Shown: positions 1 to 7,771, counted from the stretch's first letter. The stretch: DNA of 12,354 bases from Clostridia bacterium (GCA_017503945.1 JAFVSB010000017.1:1-12354); one strand, 5' to 3'. The notes: generated by a model from the sequence alone, not told the origin. Numbers and translations are program-made.

Positions 1-36
1 GATGTTCAGTATGTACTCCACACAATGGGTAACTAA
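1..36 (+). CDS. Possible C-terminal end of an upstream gene (partial)
   Basis: Frame 1 is open from the first base and reads DVQYVLHTMGN before a TAA stop at 34-36. The stop lies 3 bases ahead of a terminator-like hairpin, which is where a gene end would be expected. Only eleven residues are visible, so no product can be named. Frame 2 is also open across this stretch to a stop at 38-40, so the choice of frame rests only on closeness to the hairpin. It could equally be non-coding. Confidence 0.4.
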   Translation, partial: DVQYVLHTMGN

Positions 37-39
37 TTA

Positions 40-60
40 AAAAACTTCAATGAAGTTTTT
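40..60 (+). terminator. Weak intrinsic terminator-like hairpin
   Basis: The arms AAAAACTTC and GAAGTTTTT pair perfectly around a 3-base AAT loop, and the right arm ends in five T. The stem has few GC pairs, so termination would be weak. It directly follows the possible gene end at position 36 and would separate that gene from the SLH gene downstream. Confidence 0.55.
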
Positions 61-89
61 AGAGGCGGGAAGCTTTGGCTTCCCCCTCT
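61..89 (+). promoter_or_regulatory. Leader hairpin A, competes with hairpin B
   Basis: GGGAAGC (67-73) pairs with GCTTCCC (78-84) around a TTTG loop. The stem continues after a one-base bulge (C66) with AGAGG (61-65) pairing with CCTCT (85-89), giving 12 pairs in all. The 85-89 strand is also the outer end of the larger hairpin at 85-137, so the two structures cannot both form completely. It could be a second terminator-like element or part of a switching leader. No function is shown by the sequence alone. Confidence 0.5.
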
Positions 90-137
90 TTCAAGGCATA
101 TAACCAAAATTTTGCAGGTTATATGCTTTGAAAGAGG
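85..137 (+). promoter_or_regulatory. Long leader hairpin B upstream of the SLH gene
   Basis: Positions 85-105 and 117-137 form a 21-base-pair stem with a single G-T wobble and an 11-base loop (106-116). The hairpin ends 19 bases before the ribosome binding site AAAGGAG (157-163) of the SLH-protein gene, so it probably lies in the 5' untranslated leader. Long stable leaders are known for S-layer mRNAs and can slow decay, but that role here is inference. No consensus promoter is visible in 1-176. A weak candidate (TTGGCT at 75-80, TATAAC at 99-104, spacing 18) would start transcription inside the hairpin loop. Confidence 0.55.
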
Positions 138-176
138 ATTTTCCACTTAATAATTCAAAGGAGAAGATTACGCATT

Positions 177-3100
177 ATGAAAAAATCACGATTATTATCA
201 TTCATATTATGCTTCATTATGCTTGTTTCAATGTTACCGCAAGAGCTTATTGTTGCACAAGCAGATAACATAGACAAAGGCAAAAGGGAGGTGTATCTTC
301 ATGCTTTTGACACACCCCCGTCACTTGACACAAGCGAGATAAGAACAACCATCGAAGAGGGAGATGTGGCAAACATCTATCTTGCCATCGACAACCCCAA
401 CAAGGGTGGCATAAACGATGACGGAACTCGCAAGGCTCCTCAATATGACCTTCAGGGCTACACTGTAAAAATATATTTTGACACAAAATATTTTGAATTT
501 GCTAACGATGAAGCCCCAATAGATTTTTCTGTTCCAGGCGGTAAATTTGACACAACCGTTGACAGTGACGATGTAAAAGATGAAGATGCCGACTCTGTGC
601 AGCAAACGATGCCCGGATATATGACATACAAGCCAAGCTATTCCGAGACCGATGGCTATGCTGCTGCAACAATCTTTTTGATGGGTGAAGAAAGCTTTTT
701 CCCCGATAAAACATCCGAAAATCAGGATTTGTGGTACAATCTTTGCAAGCTTCCGCTAAAACCAAAGCAAACAGGCTCCACTGCCGTGTATATTGATTAT
801 AACAACGGTTCAGAATATGACCTGGAGCTGTTTGCAAAAAATGTTGAAGATGAAAAACTGAACTTTGACAAAGAAGTTAAAAATGACGGTATTTTTTACA
901 TCACAATCAAAGAGCAGGGCAGACCCACCATGCCCCTTGCCACAAAGCCAAGCGGCACATACAACAGCGAAATAAGCGTTGGTCTTTATCACACAAACCC
1001 AATGCCCTGTGATATTTACTATACCACCGACGGCATCACAAACCCGTGTGACAACTCAGGCCAAAACTCAGCTGTTAAAAAATATATTGAAGGCACCACG
1101 CTTTCCTTTGACCAAAACACAACCGTAAAGGCTGCAGCCTATGGCAATGGCAAATGGAGCTATGTGGCAACCTTTACATACAATTTCCTGCCTCATTCGC
1201 CGTATCTTTTCAACAAGGCCGATGAAGAAATTCCCATCATTTACACCGAGGAATGGGCAAGCGGCAATATGGGATATTATGTTTACACATGCGACACAAA
1301 GAATGTTGCGCAGGGCATAAGTGCGGGTAACAGCATTTATTACACCTTTAGCGAAGACCTGTCCGTTGATTATGTTAAAAACAACACAGCCAACTACATA
1401 GGCAACGACCCCGAAACACAATGGGTTGAGGTTGATGTGCATTCGCAGGAGCTTGCCATCATTGACCGCTCCAGAACTGTAAGGCTGGTCACCAAAAACC
1501 AGTGGGGCATCAGTGATGTGAGTGTTTATCATTTAGGCATCAAGCCTGCCGCCGTCACTGCCACACCGGGCTCAGGCCTCGATGTGGAGCAGCCAATCAG
1601 ACTTTTGTGTGACACTTTAGGTGCAAAAATTTATTACACAACAAACGGTGACGACCCCCGCAAAGAAACGAGATTTGAATATAACGCTGCAGAGCCTATA
1701 TATCTTAAAGAAGACACAGTTATAAAAGCCGTTGCCTTATATGACGGCCAGTGGAGCGATGTTTCTTCATTCTGGTATATTTTCAGCGATAGAAACACAA
1801 GCGGAGTTTCTGCTGTGTATCCATCGGGCATTTACATCGGCAGCGTTGAAGTAATATTATATCCCGATGAGCCGGGGCAGCAAATCCAGGTTTCCTTTGA
1901 CGGCGGGGTTAGCTGGCAAGACTACGACGGCACAATTATCGGCGACACAACAACTGTTGACGAGCATATAGAATTTAACGCAAGAATTAAAAGCGACGAT
2001 AATCCCGATGATTATTTGGGCGACAAATTTGTGTATATCATAAAGCCTCTTGCTCCCGTGTTCTCTCCCGAAAGCTGTGAGTTCACAAAATCAGATGTGG
2101 TCACAGTGTTCTCTCCCGAAAGCACCAATGAAAACAAAGACCGTTTTGAGCTTTGGTACACATTGGACGGCACCGAGCCAAACGGCAGCTTAAAAGCACC
2201 TGACAATGATGTTATAGATATTCCCGTATCAGGCTACACCAGAATCAGGGCTGTTGTTGTAAAAGACGGCGAATATGTGTCGGAGATGGTTGAGCATGTT
2301 TACAATGTGGTGTATGACAAGCCTGCAAAACCCACTGTGACACTTCCCTCGGGCTACTACACCAGAGAAATTGGCAGCAGCGAATTTACAGTCAGCTTTG
2401 TACAGCCCCCGGAAGACATCGAAATCTATTACACAATCGGCGACAGAAAGACGCCTTTTGATGCACCTGACCTCACCGTAGATGGCGGTGCCATCAAATA
2501 TGACGAAAATAATCCGATTGAAATTAAAAATGACACAATGATAAAGGCAATTTGCGTGCAGGTTGTAAACGGCAATGTGTTAAAGAGCGAAGTGGCAGAG
2601 TTTTGGTATGAAGTAACTCCCGAAGCTCCCATATGCCCGCCATCAACCATTGTTGAGGAGCTGCCTCTCATAGGCGTTGATGCCTTGTCTGTTGAAAAAA
2701 CAGCCGACGAAAGATGCTACATAGAGTATAGCATCGGAAATGACACAGACGGTTATGTTCCTGTTAAATTCTGTGTTGATGAAGTCTCCAGCGACGCTCA
2801 AATCAGATTTTATATTGACACCAAAACTGGCAACGCCTATGCAGATGACCAGAAAACTGAGCTTTTGTATGATGCAGGAAAGAATTTCACAGACAGTGTA
2901 GTTCTTGAAATCAAAACAATTCTCGACGGCGCACAGAGCCAGACAAACGCCTATGCTTACATAATCGGCGATGATGGAGTTGTTCTTACGCCTCCCTATG
3001 CCGACAAGCCAAGCGGCACATACACCGAGAGCAAAACACCGTTTGCAATAAAATTCTATTCCATCTATGACAACAGAAACGATATCTCCATAGAATGGAA

Positions 3101-4919
3101 ATATGACGGTGAGGCCACATGGAGGCAATATCCTGATGATATGCCCGTTTTTGAAACAAAAGACACTATCATCTATGCAAGAATGGTTGACGGCAGCGGT
3201 AATGCAAGCCCCTGTGCAGGATACATCTACACCTTCAATCCTCCCGCGCCCGATATAACCCCCGCTTCGGGCATTTACCTGAAAGCTGATGGAAAAAAAG
3301 CGGTTATATCTCACGCTGAAGATATTGCCTATGAGCAAAGAAATTATAGGACATACTATAAAATTTCAACAGATGATGAATGGTTCAACCAAACCAATCC
3401 TGCGCCCATATATCCGCACTATGCCATTGAAAAAACAATGACTGTGATGGCATATACATATAATAGCCAAACGGGCAGAGTCAGCGACACTGTTTACCGC
3501 AGCTATGTTGTTATGGACGAAAGCGCGCTTGGAGCAATCACGATTAAATGGCCTTTTAACCAAAGTCGTATAAGCGCTCATAAGCTCGGCAAGGGTGAAT
3601 ATGCAAACGGCATTCAGTTTATTCCTGAAAGTGATGTGTATTATGAATATTCATACACATTGACCGAAAAGGCAGGTGGCGGAGCACCTTATGTGTCCGA
3701 CATAATCATGTATGACGAAAGGGCAGCGTTTGTTCCTACCGAGCGCATTGACCATATGACGATTACCGCTTGGATAAACGGCGACAAAAACAACACCATA
3801 TTCACTCATCCGATTGATTTTGTGCATTTGGAAATTCCCAAAACCGATTTGCCCGATAAAGCGGAATATGATAAAGACACAGCTTATCATGTGGTAAATG
3901 CATATCAAAACAATCCTACCATTATTGTTTACTACACAACAAATAATTCAGATCCAACCATTGACAGTACCCACAGAAAAAGCTTTACCTTGTCTCGCCT
4001 TGGTGCTGAAGAGAAACTAACCAGCACAACAACGGTTAAAACAGTATATTTCAGCGCTTGCGGTGAAGCAGACTGTCCTGAATGCAAGAAGGGCAATTAC
4101 AAAAAATGTCCGGACGGTGTTTATGGCGAAATCGGCGAATATAAATACCCTGTTCCCACAAAAACAACCGTAACCGTCGGTGGCGGCGGCGGTGGCGGTG
4201 GTGGCGTTGGCGGCTGCAACAAGGTTGTTGACAACACTCGAAAATATACCGTCGACATTTTCGGCGATGAGCACCCCACCCACATTGGCTACATCAACGG
4301 CTATCCCGACGGCAGCGTTCGCCCCGACGGTAACATAACCCGTGAAGAAATAGCGGCTGTTCTCTATCGCATCAAGCCTATGGCATATGATGAACCCATT
4401 GAGACCACAGGTGATGTTTTCCCCGATGTGAGCATTGACCGCTGGTCTGTCAGAGAAATAGAGCACCTCTGCGGTTATGGCATCATCGAGGGTTATCCCG
4501 ATGGCACATTCAGACCATCAGGCAATCTCACAAGAGCAGAGTTTGCCGCGCTGATTCGCAGATTTATAAAATCAGCCGAAATCAAAACTGCCAGCAATAA
4601 GGTAGTACTTTCTGACATAGATGGACACTGGGCATATGACGATATATCATTTATTGCCAAAGCAGGTCTCATCGATGGCTATGAAGACGCTACCTTCCGC
4701 CCTGATCGCGAAATAACAAGAGCCGAGGTGATGAGCGTAATCAACCGCATTCTCGGCAGGAAACCGCTTGAGTCCTATGTTAAATCTCTTGATTTTAGTC
4801 CTTTTAATGATCTTGAAATTAACAAGTGGCATTATGTGACAGTGCTTGAAGCTACAATTACCCATGACTACTACCTCAATTCTCAAAATTATGAACACAA
4901 ATGGGAAAATTGTAAATAA
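177..4919 (+). CDS. Giant secreted SLH-domain surface protein with Ig-like/chitobiase C-terminal-type repeats
   Basis: This 1580-residue protein is probably exported and held on the wall as an S-layer-associated protein. It starts with a Sec signal peptide (charged KKSR, hydrophobic core to about residue 26, likely cleavage after AQA at 29) and has no lipobox. Residues about 50-245 look like a cohesin or carbohydrate-binding Ig-type fold (YDLQGYTVKIYFD, then KLPLKPKQTGST). About ten divergent Ig-like modules follow (250-1328). Several match the chitobiase/hexosaminidase C-terminal type, with PSGTY or PSGYY, IYYTTDG, a late TVKA or MIKA strand and a closing FWY motif. A cysteine-rich insertion (C1295, C1300, C1303, C1311) and a nine-glycine run (1335-1343) precede three SLH domains (about 1362-1400, 1415-1462, 1478-1525) with ITREE, LTRAE and ITRAE motifs. 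The tail (W1556-HY, then EATITHDY) is the usual post-SLH ending. No enzymatic domain is recognised, so binding or adhesion is inferred. AAAGGAG at 157-163 supports the ATG. Confidence 0.9.
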   Translation: MKKSRLLSFILCFIMLVSMLPQELIVAQADNIDKGKREVYLHAFDTPPSLDTSEIRTTIEEGDVANIYLAIDNPNKGGINDDGTRKAPQYDLQGYTVKIYFDTKYFEFANDEAPIDFSVPGGKFDTTVDSDDVKDEDADSVQQTMPGYMTYKPSYSETDGYAAATIFLMGEESFFPDKTSENQDLWYNLCKLPLKPKQTGSTAVYIDYNNGSEYDLELFAKNVEDEKLNFDKEVKNDGIFYITIKEQGRPTMPLATKPSGTYNSEISVGLYHTNPMPCDIYYTTDGITNPCDNSGQNSAVKKYIEGTTLSFDQNTTVKAAAYGNGKWSYVATFTYNFLPHSPYLFNKADEEIPIIYTEEWASGNMGYYVYTCDTKNVAQGISAGNSIYYTFSEDLSVDYVKNNTANYIGNDPETQWVEVDVHSQELAIIDRSRTVRLVTKNQWGISDVSVYHLGIKPAAVTATPGSGLDVEQPIRLLCDTLGAKIYYTTNGDDPRKETRFEYNAAEPIYLKEDTVIKAVALYDGQWSDVSSFWYIFSDRNTSGVSAVYPSGIYIGSVEVILYPDEPGQQIQVSFDGGVSWQDYDGTIIGDTTTVDEHIEFNARIKSDDNPDDYLGDKFVYIIKPLAPVFSPESCEFTKSDVVTVFSPESTNENKDRFELWYTLDGTEPNGSLKAPDNDVIDIPVSGYTRIRAVVVKDGEYVSEMVEHVYNVVYDKPAKPTVTLPSGYYTREIGSSEFTVSFVQPPEDIEIYYTIGDRKTPFDAPDLTVDGGAIKYDENNPIEIKNDTMIKAICVQVVNGNVLKSEVAEFWYEVTPEAPICPPSTIVEELPLIGVDALSVEKTADERCYIEYSIGNDTDGYVPVKFCVDEVSSDAQIRFYIDTKTGNAYADDQKTELLYDAGKNFTDSVVLEIKTILDGAQSQTNAYAYIIGDDGVVLTPPYADKPSGTYTESKTPFAIKFYSIYDNRNDISIEWKYDGEATWRQYPDDMPVFETKDTIIYARMVDGSGNASPCAGYIYTFNPPAPDITPASGIYLKADGKKAVISHAEDIAYEQRNYRTYYKISTDDEWFNQTNPAPIYPHYAIEKTMTVMAYTYNSQTGRVSDTVYRSYVVMDESALGAITIKWPFNQSRISAHKLGKGEYANGIQFIPESDVYYEYSYTLTEKAGGGAPYVSDIIMYDERAAFVPTERIDHMTITAWINGDKNNTIFTHPIDFVHLEIPKTDLPDKAEYDKDTAYHVVNAYQNNPTIIVYYTTNNSDPTIDSTHRKSFTLSRLGAEEKLTSTTTVKTVYFSACGEADCPECKKGNYKKCPDGVYGEIGEYKYPVPTKTTVTVGGGGGGGGGVGGCNKVVDNTRKYTVDIFGDEHPTHIGYINGYPDGSVRPDGNITREEIAAVLYRIKPMAYDEPIETTGDVFPDVSIDRWSVREIEHLCGYGIIEGYPDGTFRPSGNLTRAEFAALIRRFIKSAEIKTASNKVVLSDIDGHWAYDDISFIAKAGLIDGYEDATFRPDREITRAEVMSVINRILGRKPLESYVKSLDFSPFNDLEINKWHYVTVLEATITHDYYLNSQNYEHKWENCK
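924..4160 (+). repeat. Tandem divergent Ig-like modules (protein level)
   Basis: Within the SLH protein, modules of roughly 80-115 residues recur at about 250-340, 457-540, 541-624, 625-715, 716-815, 816-933, 934-1022, 1023-1115, 1116-1220 and 1221-1328, with a more degenerate stretch at 341-456. Recurring landmarks are a Pro-rich opening with PSG plus an aromatic, a central IYYT strand, and a late strand such as TVKAAAYGNGKW, VIKAVALYDGQW or IYARMVDGSG. These landmarks suit the chitobiase C-terminal Ig-like family, though some modules are recognisable only by spacing. DNA identity between modules is mostly lost, apart from a 19-base match (945-963 and 3006-3024) encoding KPSGTY and an 18-base match (2058-2075 and 2106-2123). 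Boundaries are estimates by eye. Confidence 0.7.
4179..4214 (+). repeat. GGN trinucleotide tract encoding a polyglycine linker
   Basis: Nine consecutive GGN codons, then Val and two more Gly codons, encode G1335-G1346. The tract separates the repeat region from the SLH anchor and would act as a flexible hinge. Trinucleotide runs of this kind can change length in frame by slippage, so linker length may differ between strains. That variability is inference. Confidence 0.8.
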
Positions 4920-4933
4920 AAGCATAAACGAAG

Positions 4934-4973
4934 ACGGCTGCAGCAAAACACAAAGTTTTGCTGCAGCCGTTTT
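4934..4973 (+). terminator. Intrinsic terminator of the SLH-protein gene
   Basis: A perfect 16-base-pair stem (4934-4949 with 4955-4970, core CGGCTGCAGC) closes around a five-base ACAAA loop and ends in TTTT. It begins 14 bases after the stop codon. It cleanly separates the SLH gene from the cysK promoter 24 bases further on. Confidence 0.9.
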
Positions 4974-4996
4974 CACTTGTTGCTATTAATTACAAT

Positions 4997-5025
4997 TTGA
5001 CAAATCAGGCCAAAAACCATATAAT
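4997..5025 (+). promoter_or_regulatory. Consensus sigma-A promoter of the cysK-mnmA operon
   Basis: TTGACA at 4997-5002 and TATAAT at 5020-5025 are exact consensus boxes with a 17-base spacer. Transcription should start near 5032, leaving a leader of only about 20 bases. That is too short for a T-box or S-box, so any control is more likely by a repressor at the promoter or absent. Confidence 0.85.
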
Positions 5026-5053
5026 AGATGTATCTTTTGTTTGAGGTGAAATT

Positions 5054-5980
5054 ATGCCAATATATAAATCAGTTTCAGAGCTTGTAGGGCGCACTCCGCT
5101 TGTGGAGCTTTGCTGCATAGAAAAGGAATGCAGCTTGTCTGCCAATCTTTTTGCCAAGCTTGAATATCTCAATCCTGCAGGGTCAGTAAAGGACCGCGTT
5201 GCAAAGGAAATGATAGAAGATGCCGAATCAAGGGGACTGCTCTCTCGCGGCAGTGTCATCATTGAGCCCACCTCGGGCAACACGGGCATTGGTCTTGCAT
5301 CAATTGCTGCATCAAAGGGCTATCGCGCCATCATTGTCATGCCCGACACCATGAGCCAGGAGCGCATTAAGCTCATGAAAGCCTATGGCGCCGAGGTTGT
5401 TTTGACCGATGGCTCCAAGGGCATGTCGGGTGCAGTTGCCGAGGCTGAAAAATTAGCTGCTTCAAATCCTGCAAGCTTCATTGCAGGTCAGTTTACCAAT
5501 CCTGCCAATGCCATGGCGCACTATAGGACCACAGGCCCCGAAATATACGAAGACCTTGGCGGCAAGGTAGACATCTTTGTGTCTGGAGTAGGCACAGGTG
5601 GCACCATCAGCGGAGTAGGGCGCTATCTTAAAGGCAAAAATCCCGATGTGCGCGTGGTAGCAGTAGAGCCCCAAGCATCACCACTGCTTTCCGAGGGCAA
5701 AGCAGGAGCGCACAAAATTCAGGGCATAGGGGCAAATTTTGTGCCCGAGGTTTTGGACACAAGCATCTATGACGAAATAATCACCGTCACTGCCGATGAT
5801 GCCTATAAATATGCACGCATGTTGGGCACCAAAGAGGGAATTTTGGTGGGCATTTCATCAGGTGCGGCACTGTGCGCTGCTGTCAGATTTGCTGTCAAAC
5901 CTGAAAACAGCGGCAAAAACATAGTGGTGCTTTTGCCCGACACAGGTGACCGCTATCTATCTACAGAACTGTTTGAGTAA
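5054..5980 (+). CDS. cysK: Cysteine synthase (O-acetylserine sulfhydrylase), PLP-dependent
   Basis: The enzyme converts O-acetyl-L-serine and sulfide to L-cysteine and acetate in the cytoplasm, the last step of cysteine synthesis. At 308 residues it has normal family length. The motifs are in the expected order: PAGSVKDR with the PLP Schiff-base lysine K46, the TSGNTG loop (73-78) that binds the substrate carboxylate, a Gly-rich phosphate cup GVGTGGT near 178-184, and SSGAA near 267 that contacts the pyridine nitrogen. GAGGTGA at 5043-5049 supports the ATG. The gene is the first of a two-gene operon; mnmA begins 15 bases after its stop. No serine acetyltransferase gene is adjacent. A CysM-type or cystathionine beta-synthase-type paralogue is possible, since these families are close, but the motifs fit CysK well. 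Confidence 0.92.
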   Translation: MPIYKSVSELVGRTPLVELCCIEKECSLSANLFAKLEYLNPAGSVKDRVAKEMIEDAESRGLLSRGSVIIEPTSGNTGIGLASIAASKGYRAIIVMPDTMSQERIKLMKAYGAEVVLTDGSKGMSGAVAEAEKLAASNPASFIAGQFTNPANAMAHYRTTGPEIYEDLGGKVDIFVSGVGTGGTISGVGRYLKGKNPDVRVVAVEPQASPLLSEGKAGAHKIQGIGANFVPEVLDTSIYDEIITVTADDAYKYARMLGTKEGILVGISSGAALCAAVRFAVKPENSGKNIVVLLPDTGDRYLSTELFE

Positions 5981-5995
5981 GCAAATGGAGGTAAC

Positions 5996-7036
5996 ATGAA
6001 TCCAAAAGTACTTGTAGCCATGAGTGGCGGCGTTGACTCCAGCGTAGCATCATATATTATGCAGTCCGAGGGCTTTTTGTGTTCGGGTGCCATTATGCGC
6101 CTTTTTGATAAATCCGAAACTCCAAGCACCGATATTGACGATGCCCACACAGTGTGTGACAAACTCGGCATCGATTTTCATGTGTTTGATTTGAGAAATG
6201 AATTCAAATCTTGTGTGATTGATTCATTCATTTCGGCATACGAAAACGGAGCCACACCCAATCCATGCATAGAATGTAACCGTCACTTAAAGTTTGACCG
6301 TTTTTTGGCCGAGGCGCAAAACCTTGGCATAGACCTCATTGCCACCGGCCACTATGCCAACATAGAATATTCGGGTGACCGCTATTATCTCAAAAAGGGC
6401 ATCGATGCATCAAAAGATCAGAGCTATGTTCTTTATAATCTCACTCAGCATCAGCTTGCCCACACAGTGTTTCCTCTGGGTGAGCTTACCAAAGCAGACA
6501 TAAGAGCCATAGCCGAAGAAAAGGGCTTTATAAATGCACGCAAAAAAGACAGTCAGGACATTTGCTTTGTGCCCGACGGTGACTATGCCACGGTGATTAA
6601 AAGCTTCACAGGCAAAGAGTATCCCTGCGGCAATTTTGTTGACACAAGCGGCAATGTGCTTGGCACTCATTCGGGGCTTATCAACTACACCATAGGTCAG
6701 CGAAAAGGCCTTGGCTGTTCCTTTGGTGAGAAGATGTATGTAAAATGCAAAAATACCTCTGCAAACGAGGTTATCCTTGCCAGAGATGAAGAGCTTTTTT
6801 CATGCTCGCTCGATGCAGGCAGCTTCAACTGGATATCATTCGATAATCCGCCCGACAAGCTCGCTGCCTCTGCAAAAATCCGCTACAGCGCCAAAGAAGC
6901 TCCCTGCACTGTGTATGCCACAGGCAAGAGTAGTGTCCACATAGAATTTGCCACCCCCCAGCGTGCCATAGCCAGGGGGCAGTCGGTTGTATTGTATGAC
7001 GGTGACTATGTGGTAGGCGGCGGTGTGATTTTATAG
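5996..7036 (+). CDS. mnmA: tRNA-specific 2-thiouridylase MnmA
   Basis: MnmA activates the wobble uridine (U34) of tRNA-Lys, -Glu and -Gln with ATP and replaces O2 with sulfur delivered as persulfide from a cysteine desulfurase. The sequence shows the N-terminal PP-loop SGGVDSS (10-16), the NPCIECNR segment with catalytic C91, GHYAN, KDQSYVL, and SQDICF with the second catalytic cysteine C190. The C-terminal third has the usual beta-barrel motifs (YTIGQRKGLG, then IRY and P-QRAIARGQ-VLYDGD). The length, 346 residues, is slightly short but complete. GGAGGT at 5987-5992 lies close to the ATG. It is cotranscribed with cysK, which is sensible because cysteine is the sulfur donor, and no desulfurase gene is in view. 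Its stop codon overlaps the 3' end of the convergent gene by 6 bp, and no terminator lies directly after it. Confidence 0.95.
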   Translation: MNPKVLVAMSGGVDSSVASYIMQSEGFLCSGAIMRLFDKSETPSTDIDDAHTVCDKLGIDFHVFDLRNEFKSCVIDSFISAYENGATPNPCIECNRHLKFDRFLAEAQNLGIDLIATGHYANIEYSGDRYYLKKGIDASKDQSYVLYNLTQHQLAHTVFPLGELTKADIRAIAEEKGFINARKKDSQDICFVPDGDYATVIKSFTGKEYPCGNFVDTSGNVLGTHSGLINYTIGQRKGLGCSFGEKMYVKCKNTSANEVILARDEELFSCSLDAGSFNWISFDNPPDKLAASAKIRYSAKEAPCTVYATGKSSVHIEFATPQRAIARGQSVVLYDGDYVVGGGVIL

Positions 7037-7771
7037 CCTGCAAAAATACTGTCCGTCATCATATAGACCAATGCCAATCACACAATACAGCGCATTTTCT
7101 GCTTTAAAACTTTGGCAGCAATCAAGCGCATTTTGCATAGGGTTTGGCAAGGATGAATCAGTTGCTATGCACATTGCAAACACATTTTTTGCATTACCTG
7201 TGCCCAAAAACCAGCAGCCGCTTTTTATAAAGCTCTGCATAAATGCAGGTGTAAACACTATGTGCTCTATGGCAGAGAGCGAAAAAGTCTGCTTTATGTC
7301 ATCCACTTTGTGCCAGATAAATTCTGACGCAAAAGGCAGTTTTTCTTTGCTAAGTGCCTGCACACTTTTGTGCACCAGATTGATGTGAGCCTCGGCATCT
7401 TCGGGGCTGGGAGATGAGCTCATCGATTCCAGAATTTTCTCGGCTCTTTCTATGGCAGGGTCGGTCGGTTTGAGAGGGAAAGATGTCAAAACATCACCGC
7501 TATGTGATTGTATTTCAAAGTGTGTGAGAGCTTCCGGTTTTATGCCATGTGAACGCAAAAATGACATGGGATATGACTTTTCAAATCTCAGAGCAAACTC
7601 GTCTTTTTTTAAAGTACCGAGCAAAAATTTTTCGCTTCCATAGCATGCATACACCATCGCACCGTCGAAATCTGCCTGATTCAAACGGCATCTTATGCAT
7701 AAAATTTCATCATCATATTTATATTCAAAAAGGATTTCAGACCCTTTTTCAAAGCTCACATTTTGCCACAT
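7031..7771 (-). CDS. Conserved-looking hypothetical protein, 246 residues
   Basis: I do not recognise this protein. It has no signal peptide or membrane segment and is probably cytoplasmic. Residues 1-100 alternate in a beta-rich pattern, including a motif YACYGSEKFLLGTL followed by a charged segment and FLRSHGI. Residues 105-145 look helical and acidic (AIERAEKILESM), and the C-terminal 100 residues are again beta/alpha with small hydrophobic strands (ALYCVIGIGLYDDGQYF). Seven or more cysteines occur, including a CIRC pair (25-28) and CC (218-219), without a clear metal site. It lies 53 bases downstream of tmcAL on the same strand. The likely Shine-Dalgarno, AAAGGGGG at 7806-7813 or nearby on the complementary arm, is inside a hairpin. 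The long uninterrupted frame, the position after tmcAL and overlap with the mnmA stop support it over the shorter plus-strand frames. Confidence 0.75.
   Translation of the reverse strand: MWQNVSFEKGSEILFEYKYDDEILCIRCRLNQADFDGAMVYACYGSEKFLLGTLKKDEFALRFEKSYPMSFLRSHGIKPEALTHFEIQSHSGDVLTSFPLKPTDPAIERAEKILESMSSSPSPEDAEAHINLVHKSVQALSKEKLPFASEFIWHKVDDIKQTFSLSAIEHIVFTPAFMQSFIKSGCWFLGTGNAKNVFAMCIATDSSLPNPMQNALDCCQSFKAENALYCVIGIGLYDDGQYFCRL

Noticed and set aside
201..213. Lipoprotein processing site in the SLH protein signal peptide (FILC)
   Set aside because: The residue before Cys12 is Leu rather than Gly, Ala or Ser, and the hydrophobic core continues past it to a normal AQA cleavage site. The protein already has an SLH anchor.
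2643..3338. 231-residue minus-strand open frame inside the SLH gene
   Set aside because: It lies wholly opposite a well-supported gene, has no ribosome binding site or recognisable motif, and has the cysteine- and isoleucine-rich look of a reverse-frame shadow. The other minus-strand frames between 247 and 4976 were dropped for the same reason.
924..4160. CRISPR or satellite-type DNA repeats in the repetitive surface gene
   Set aside because: Repetition is at protein level. DNA matches between modules are isolated 18-19 base stretches with no regular spacing.
5026..5053. T-box or S-box leader on the cysteine synthase operon
   Set aside because: The predicted transcript start leaves a leader of about 20 bases, which cannot hold either element.
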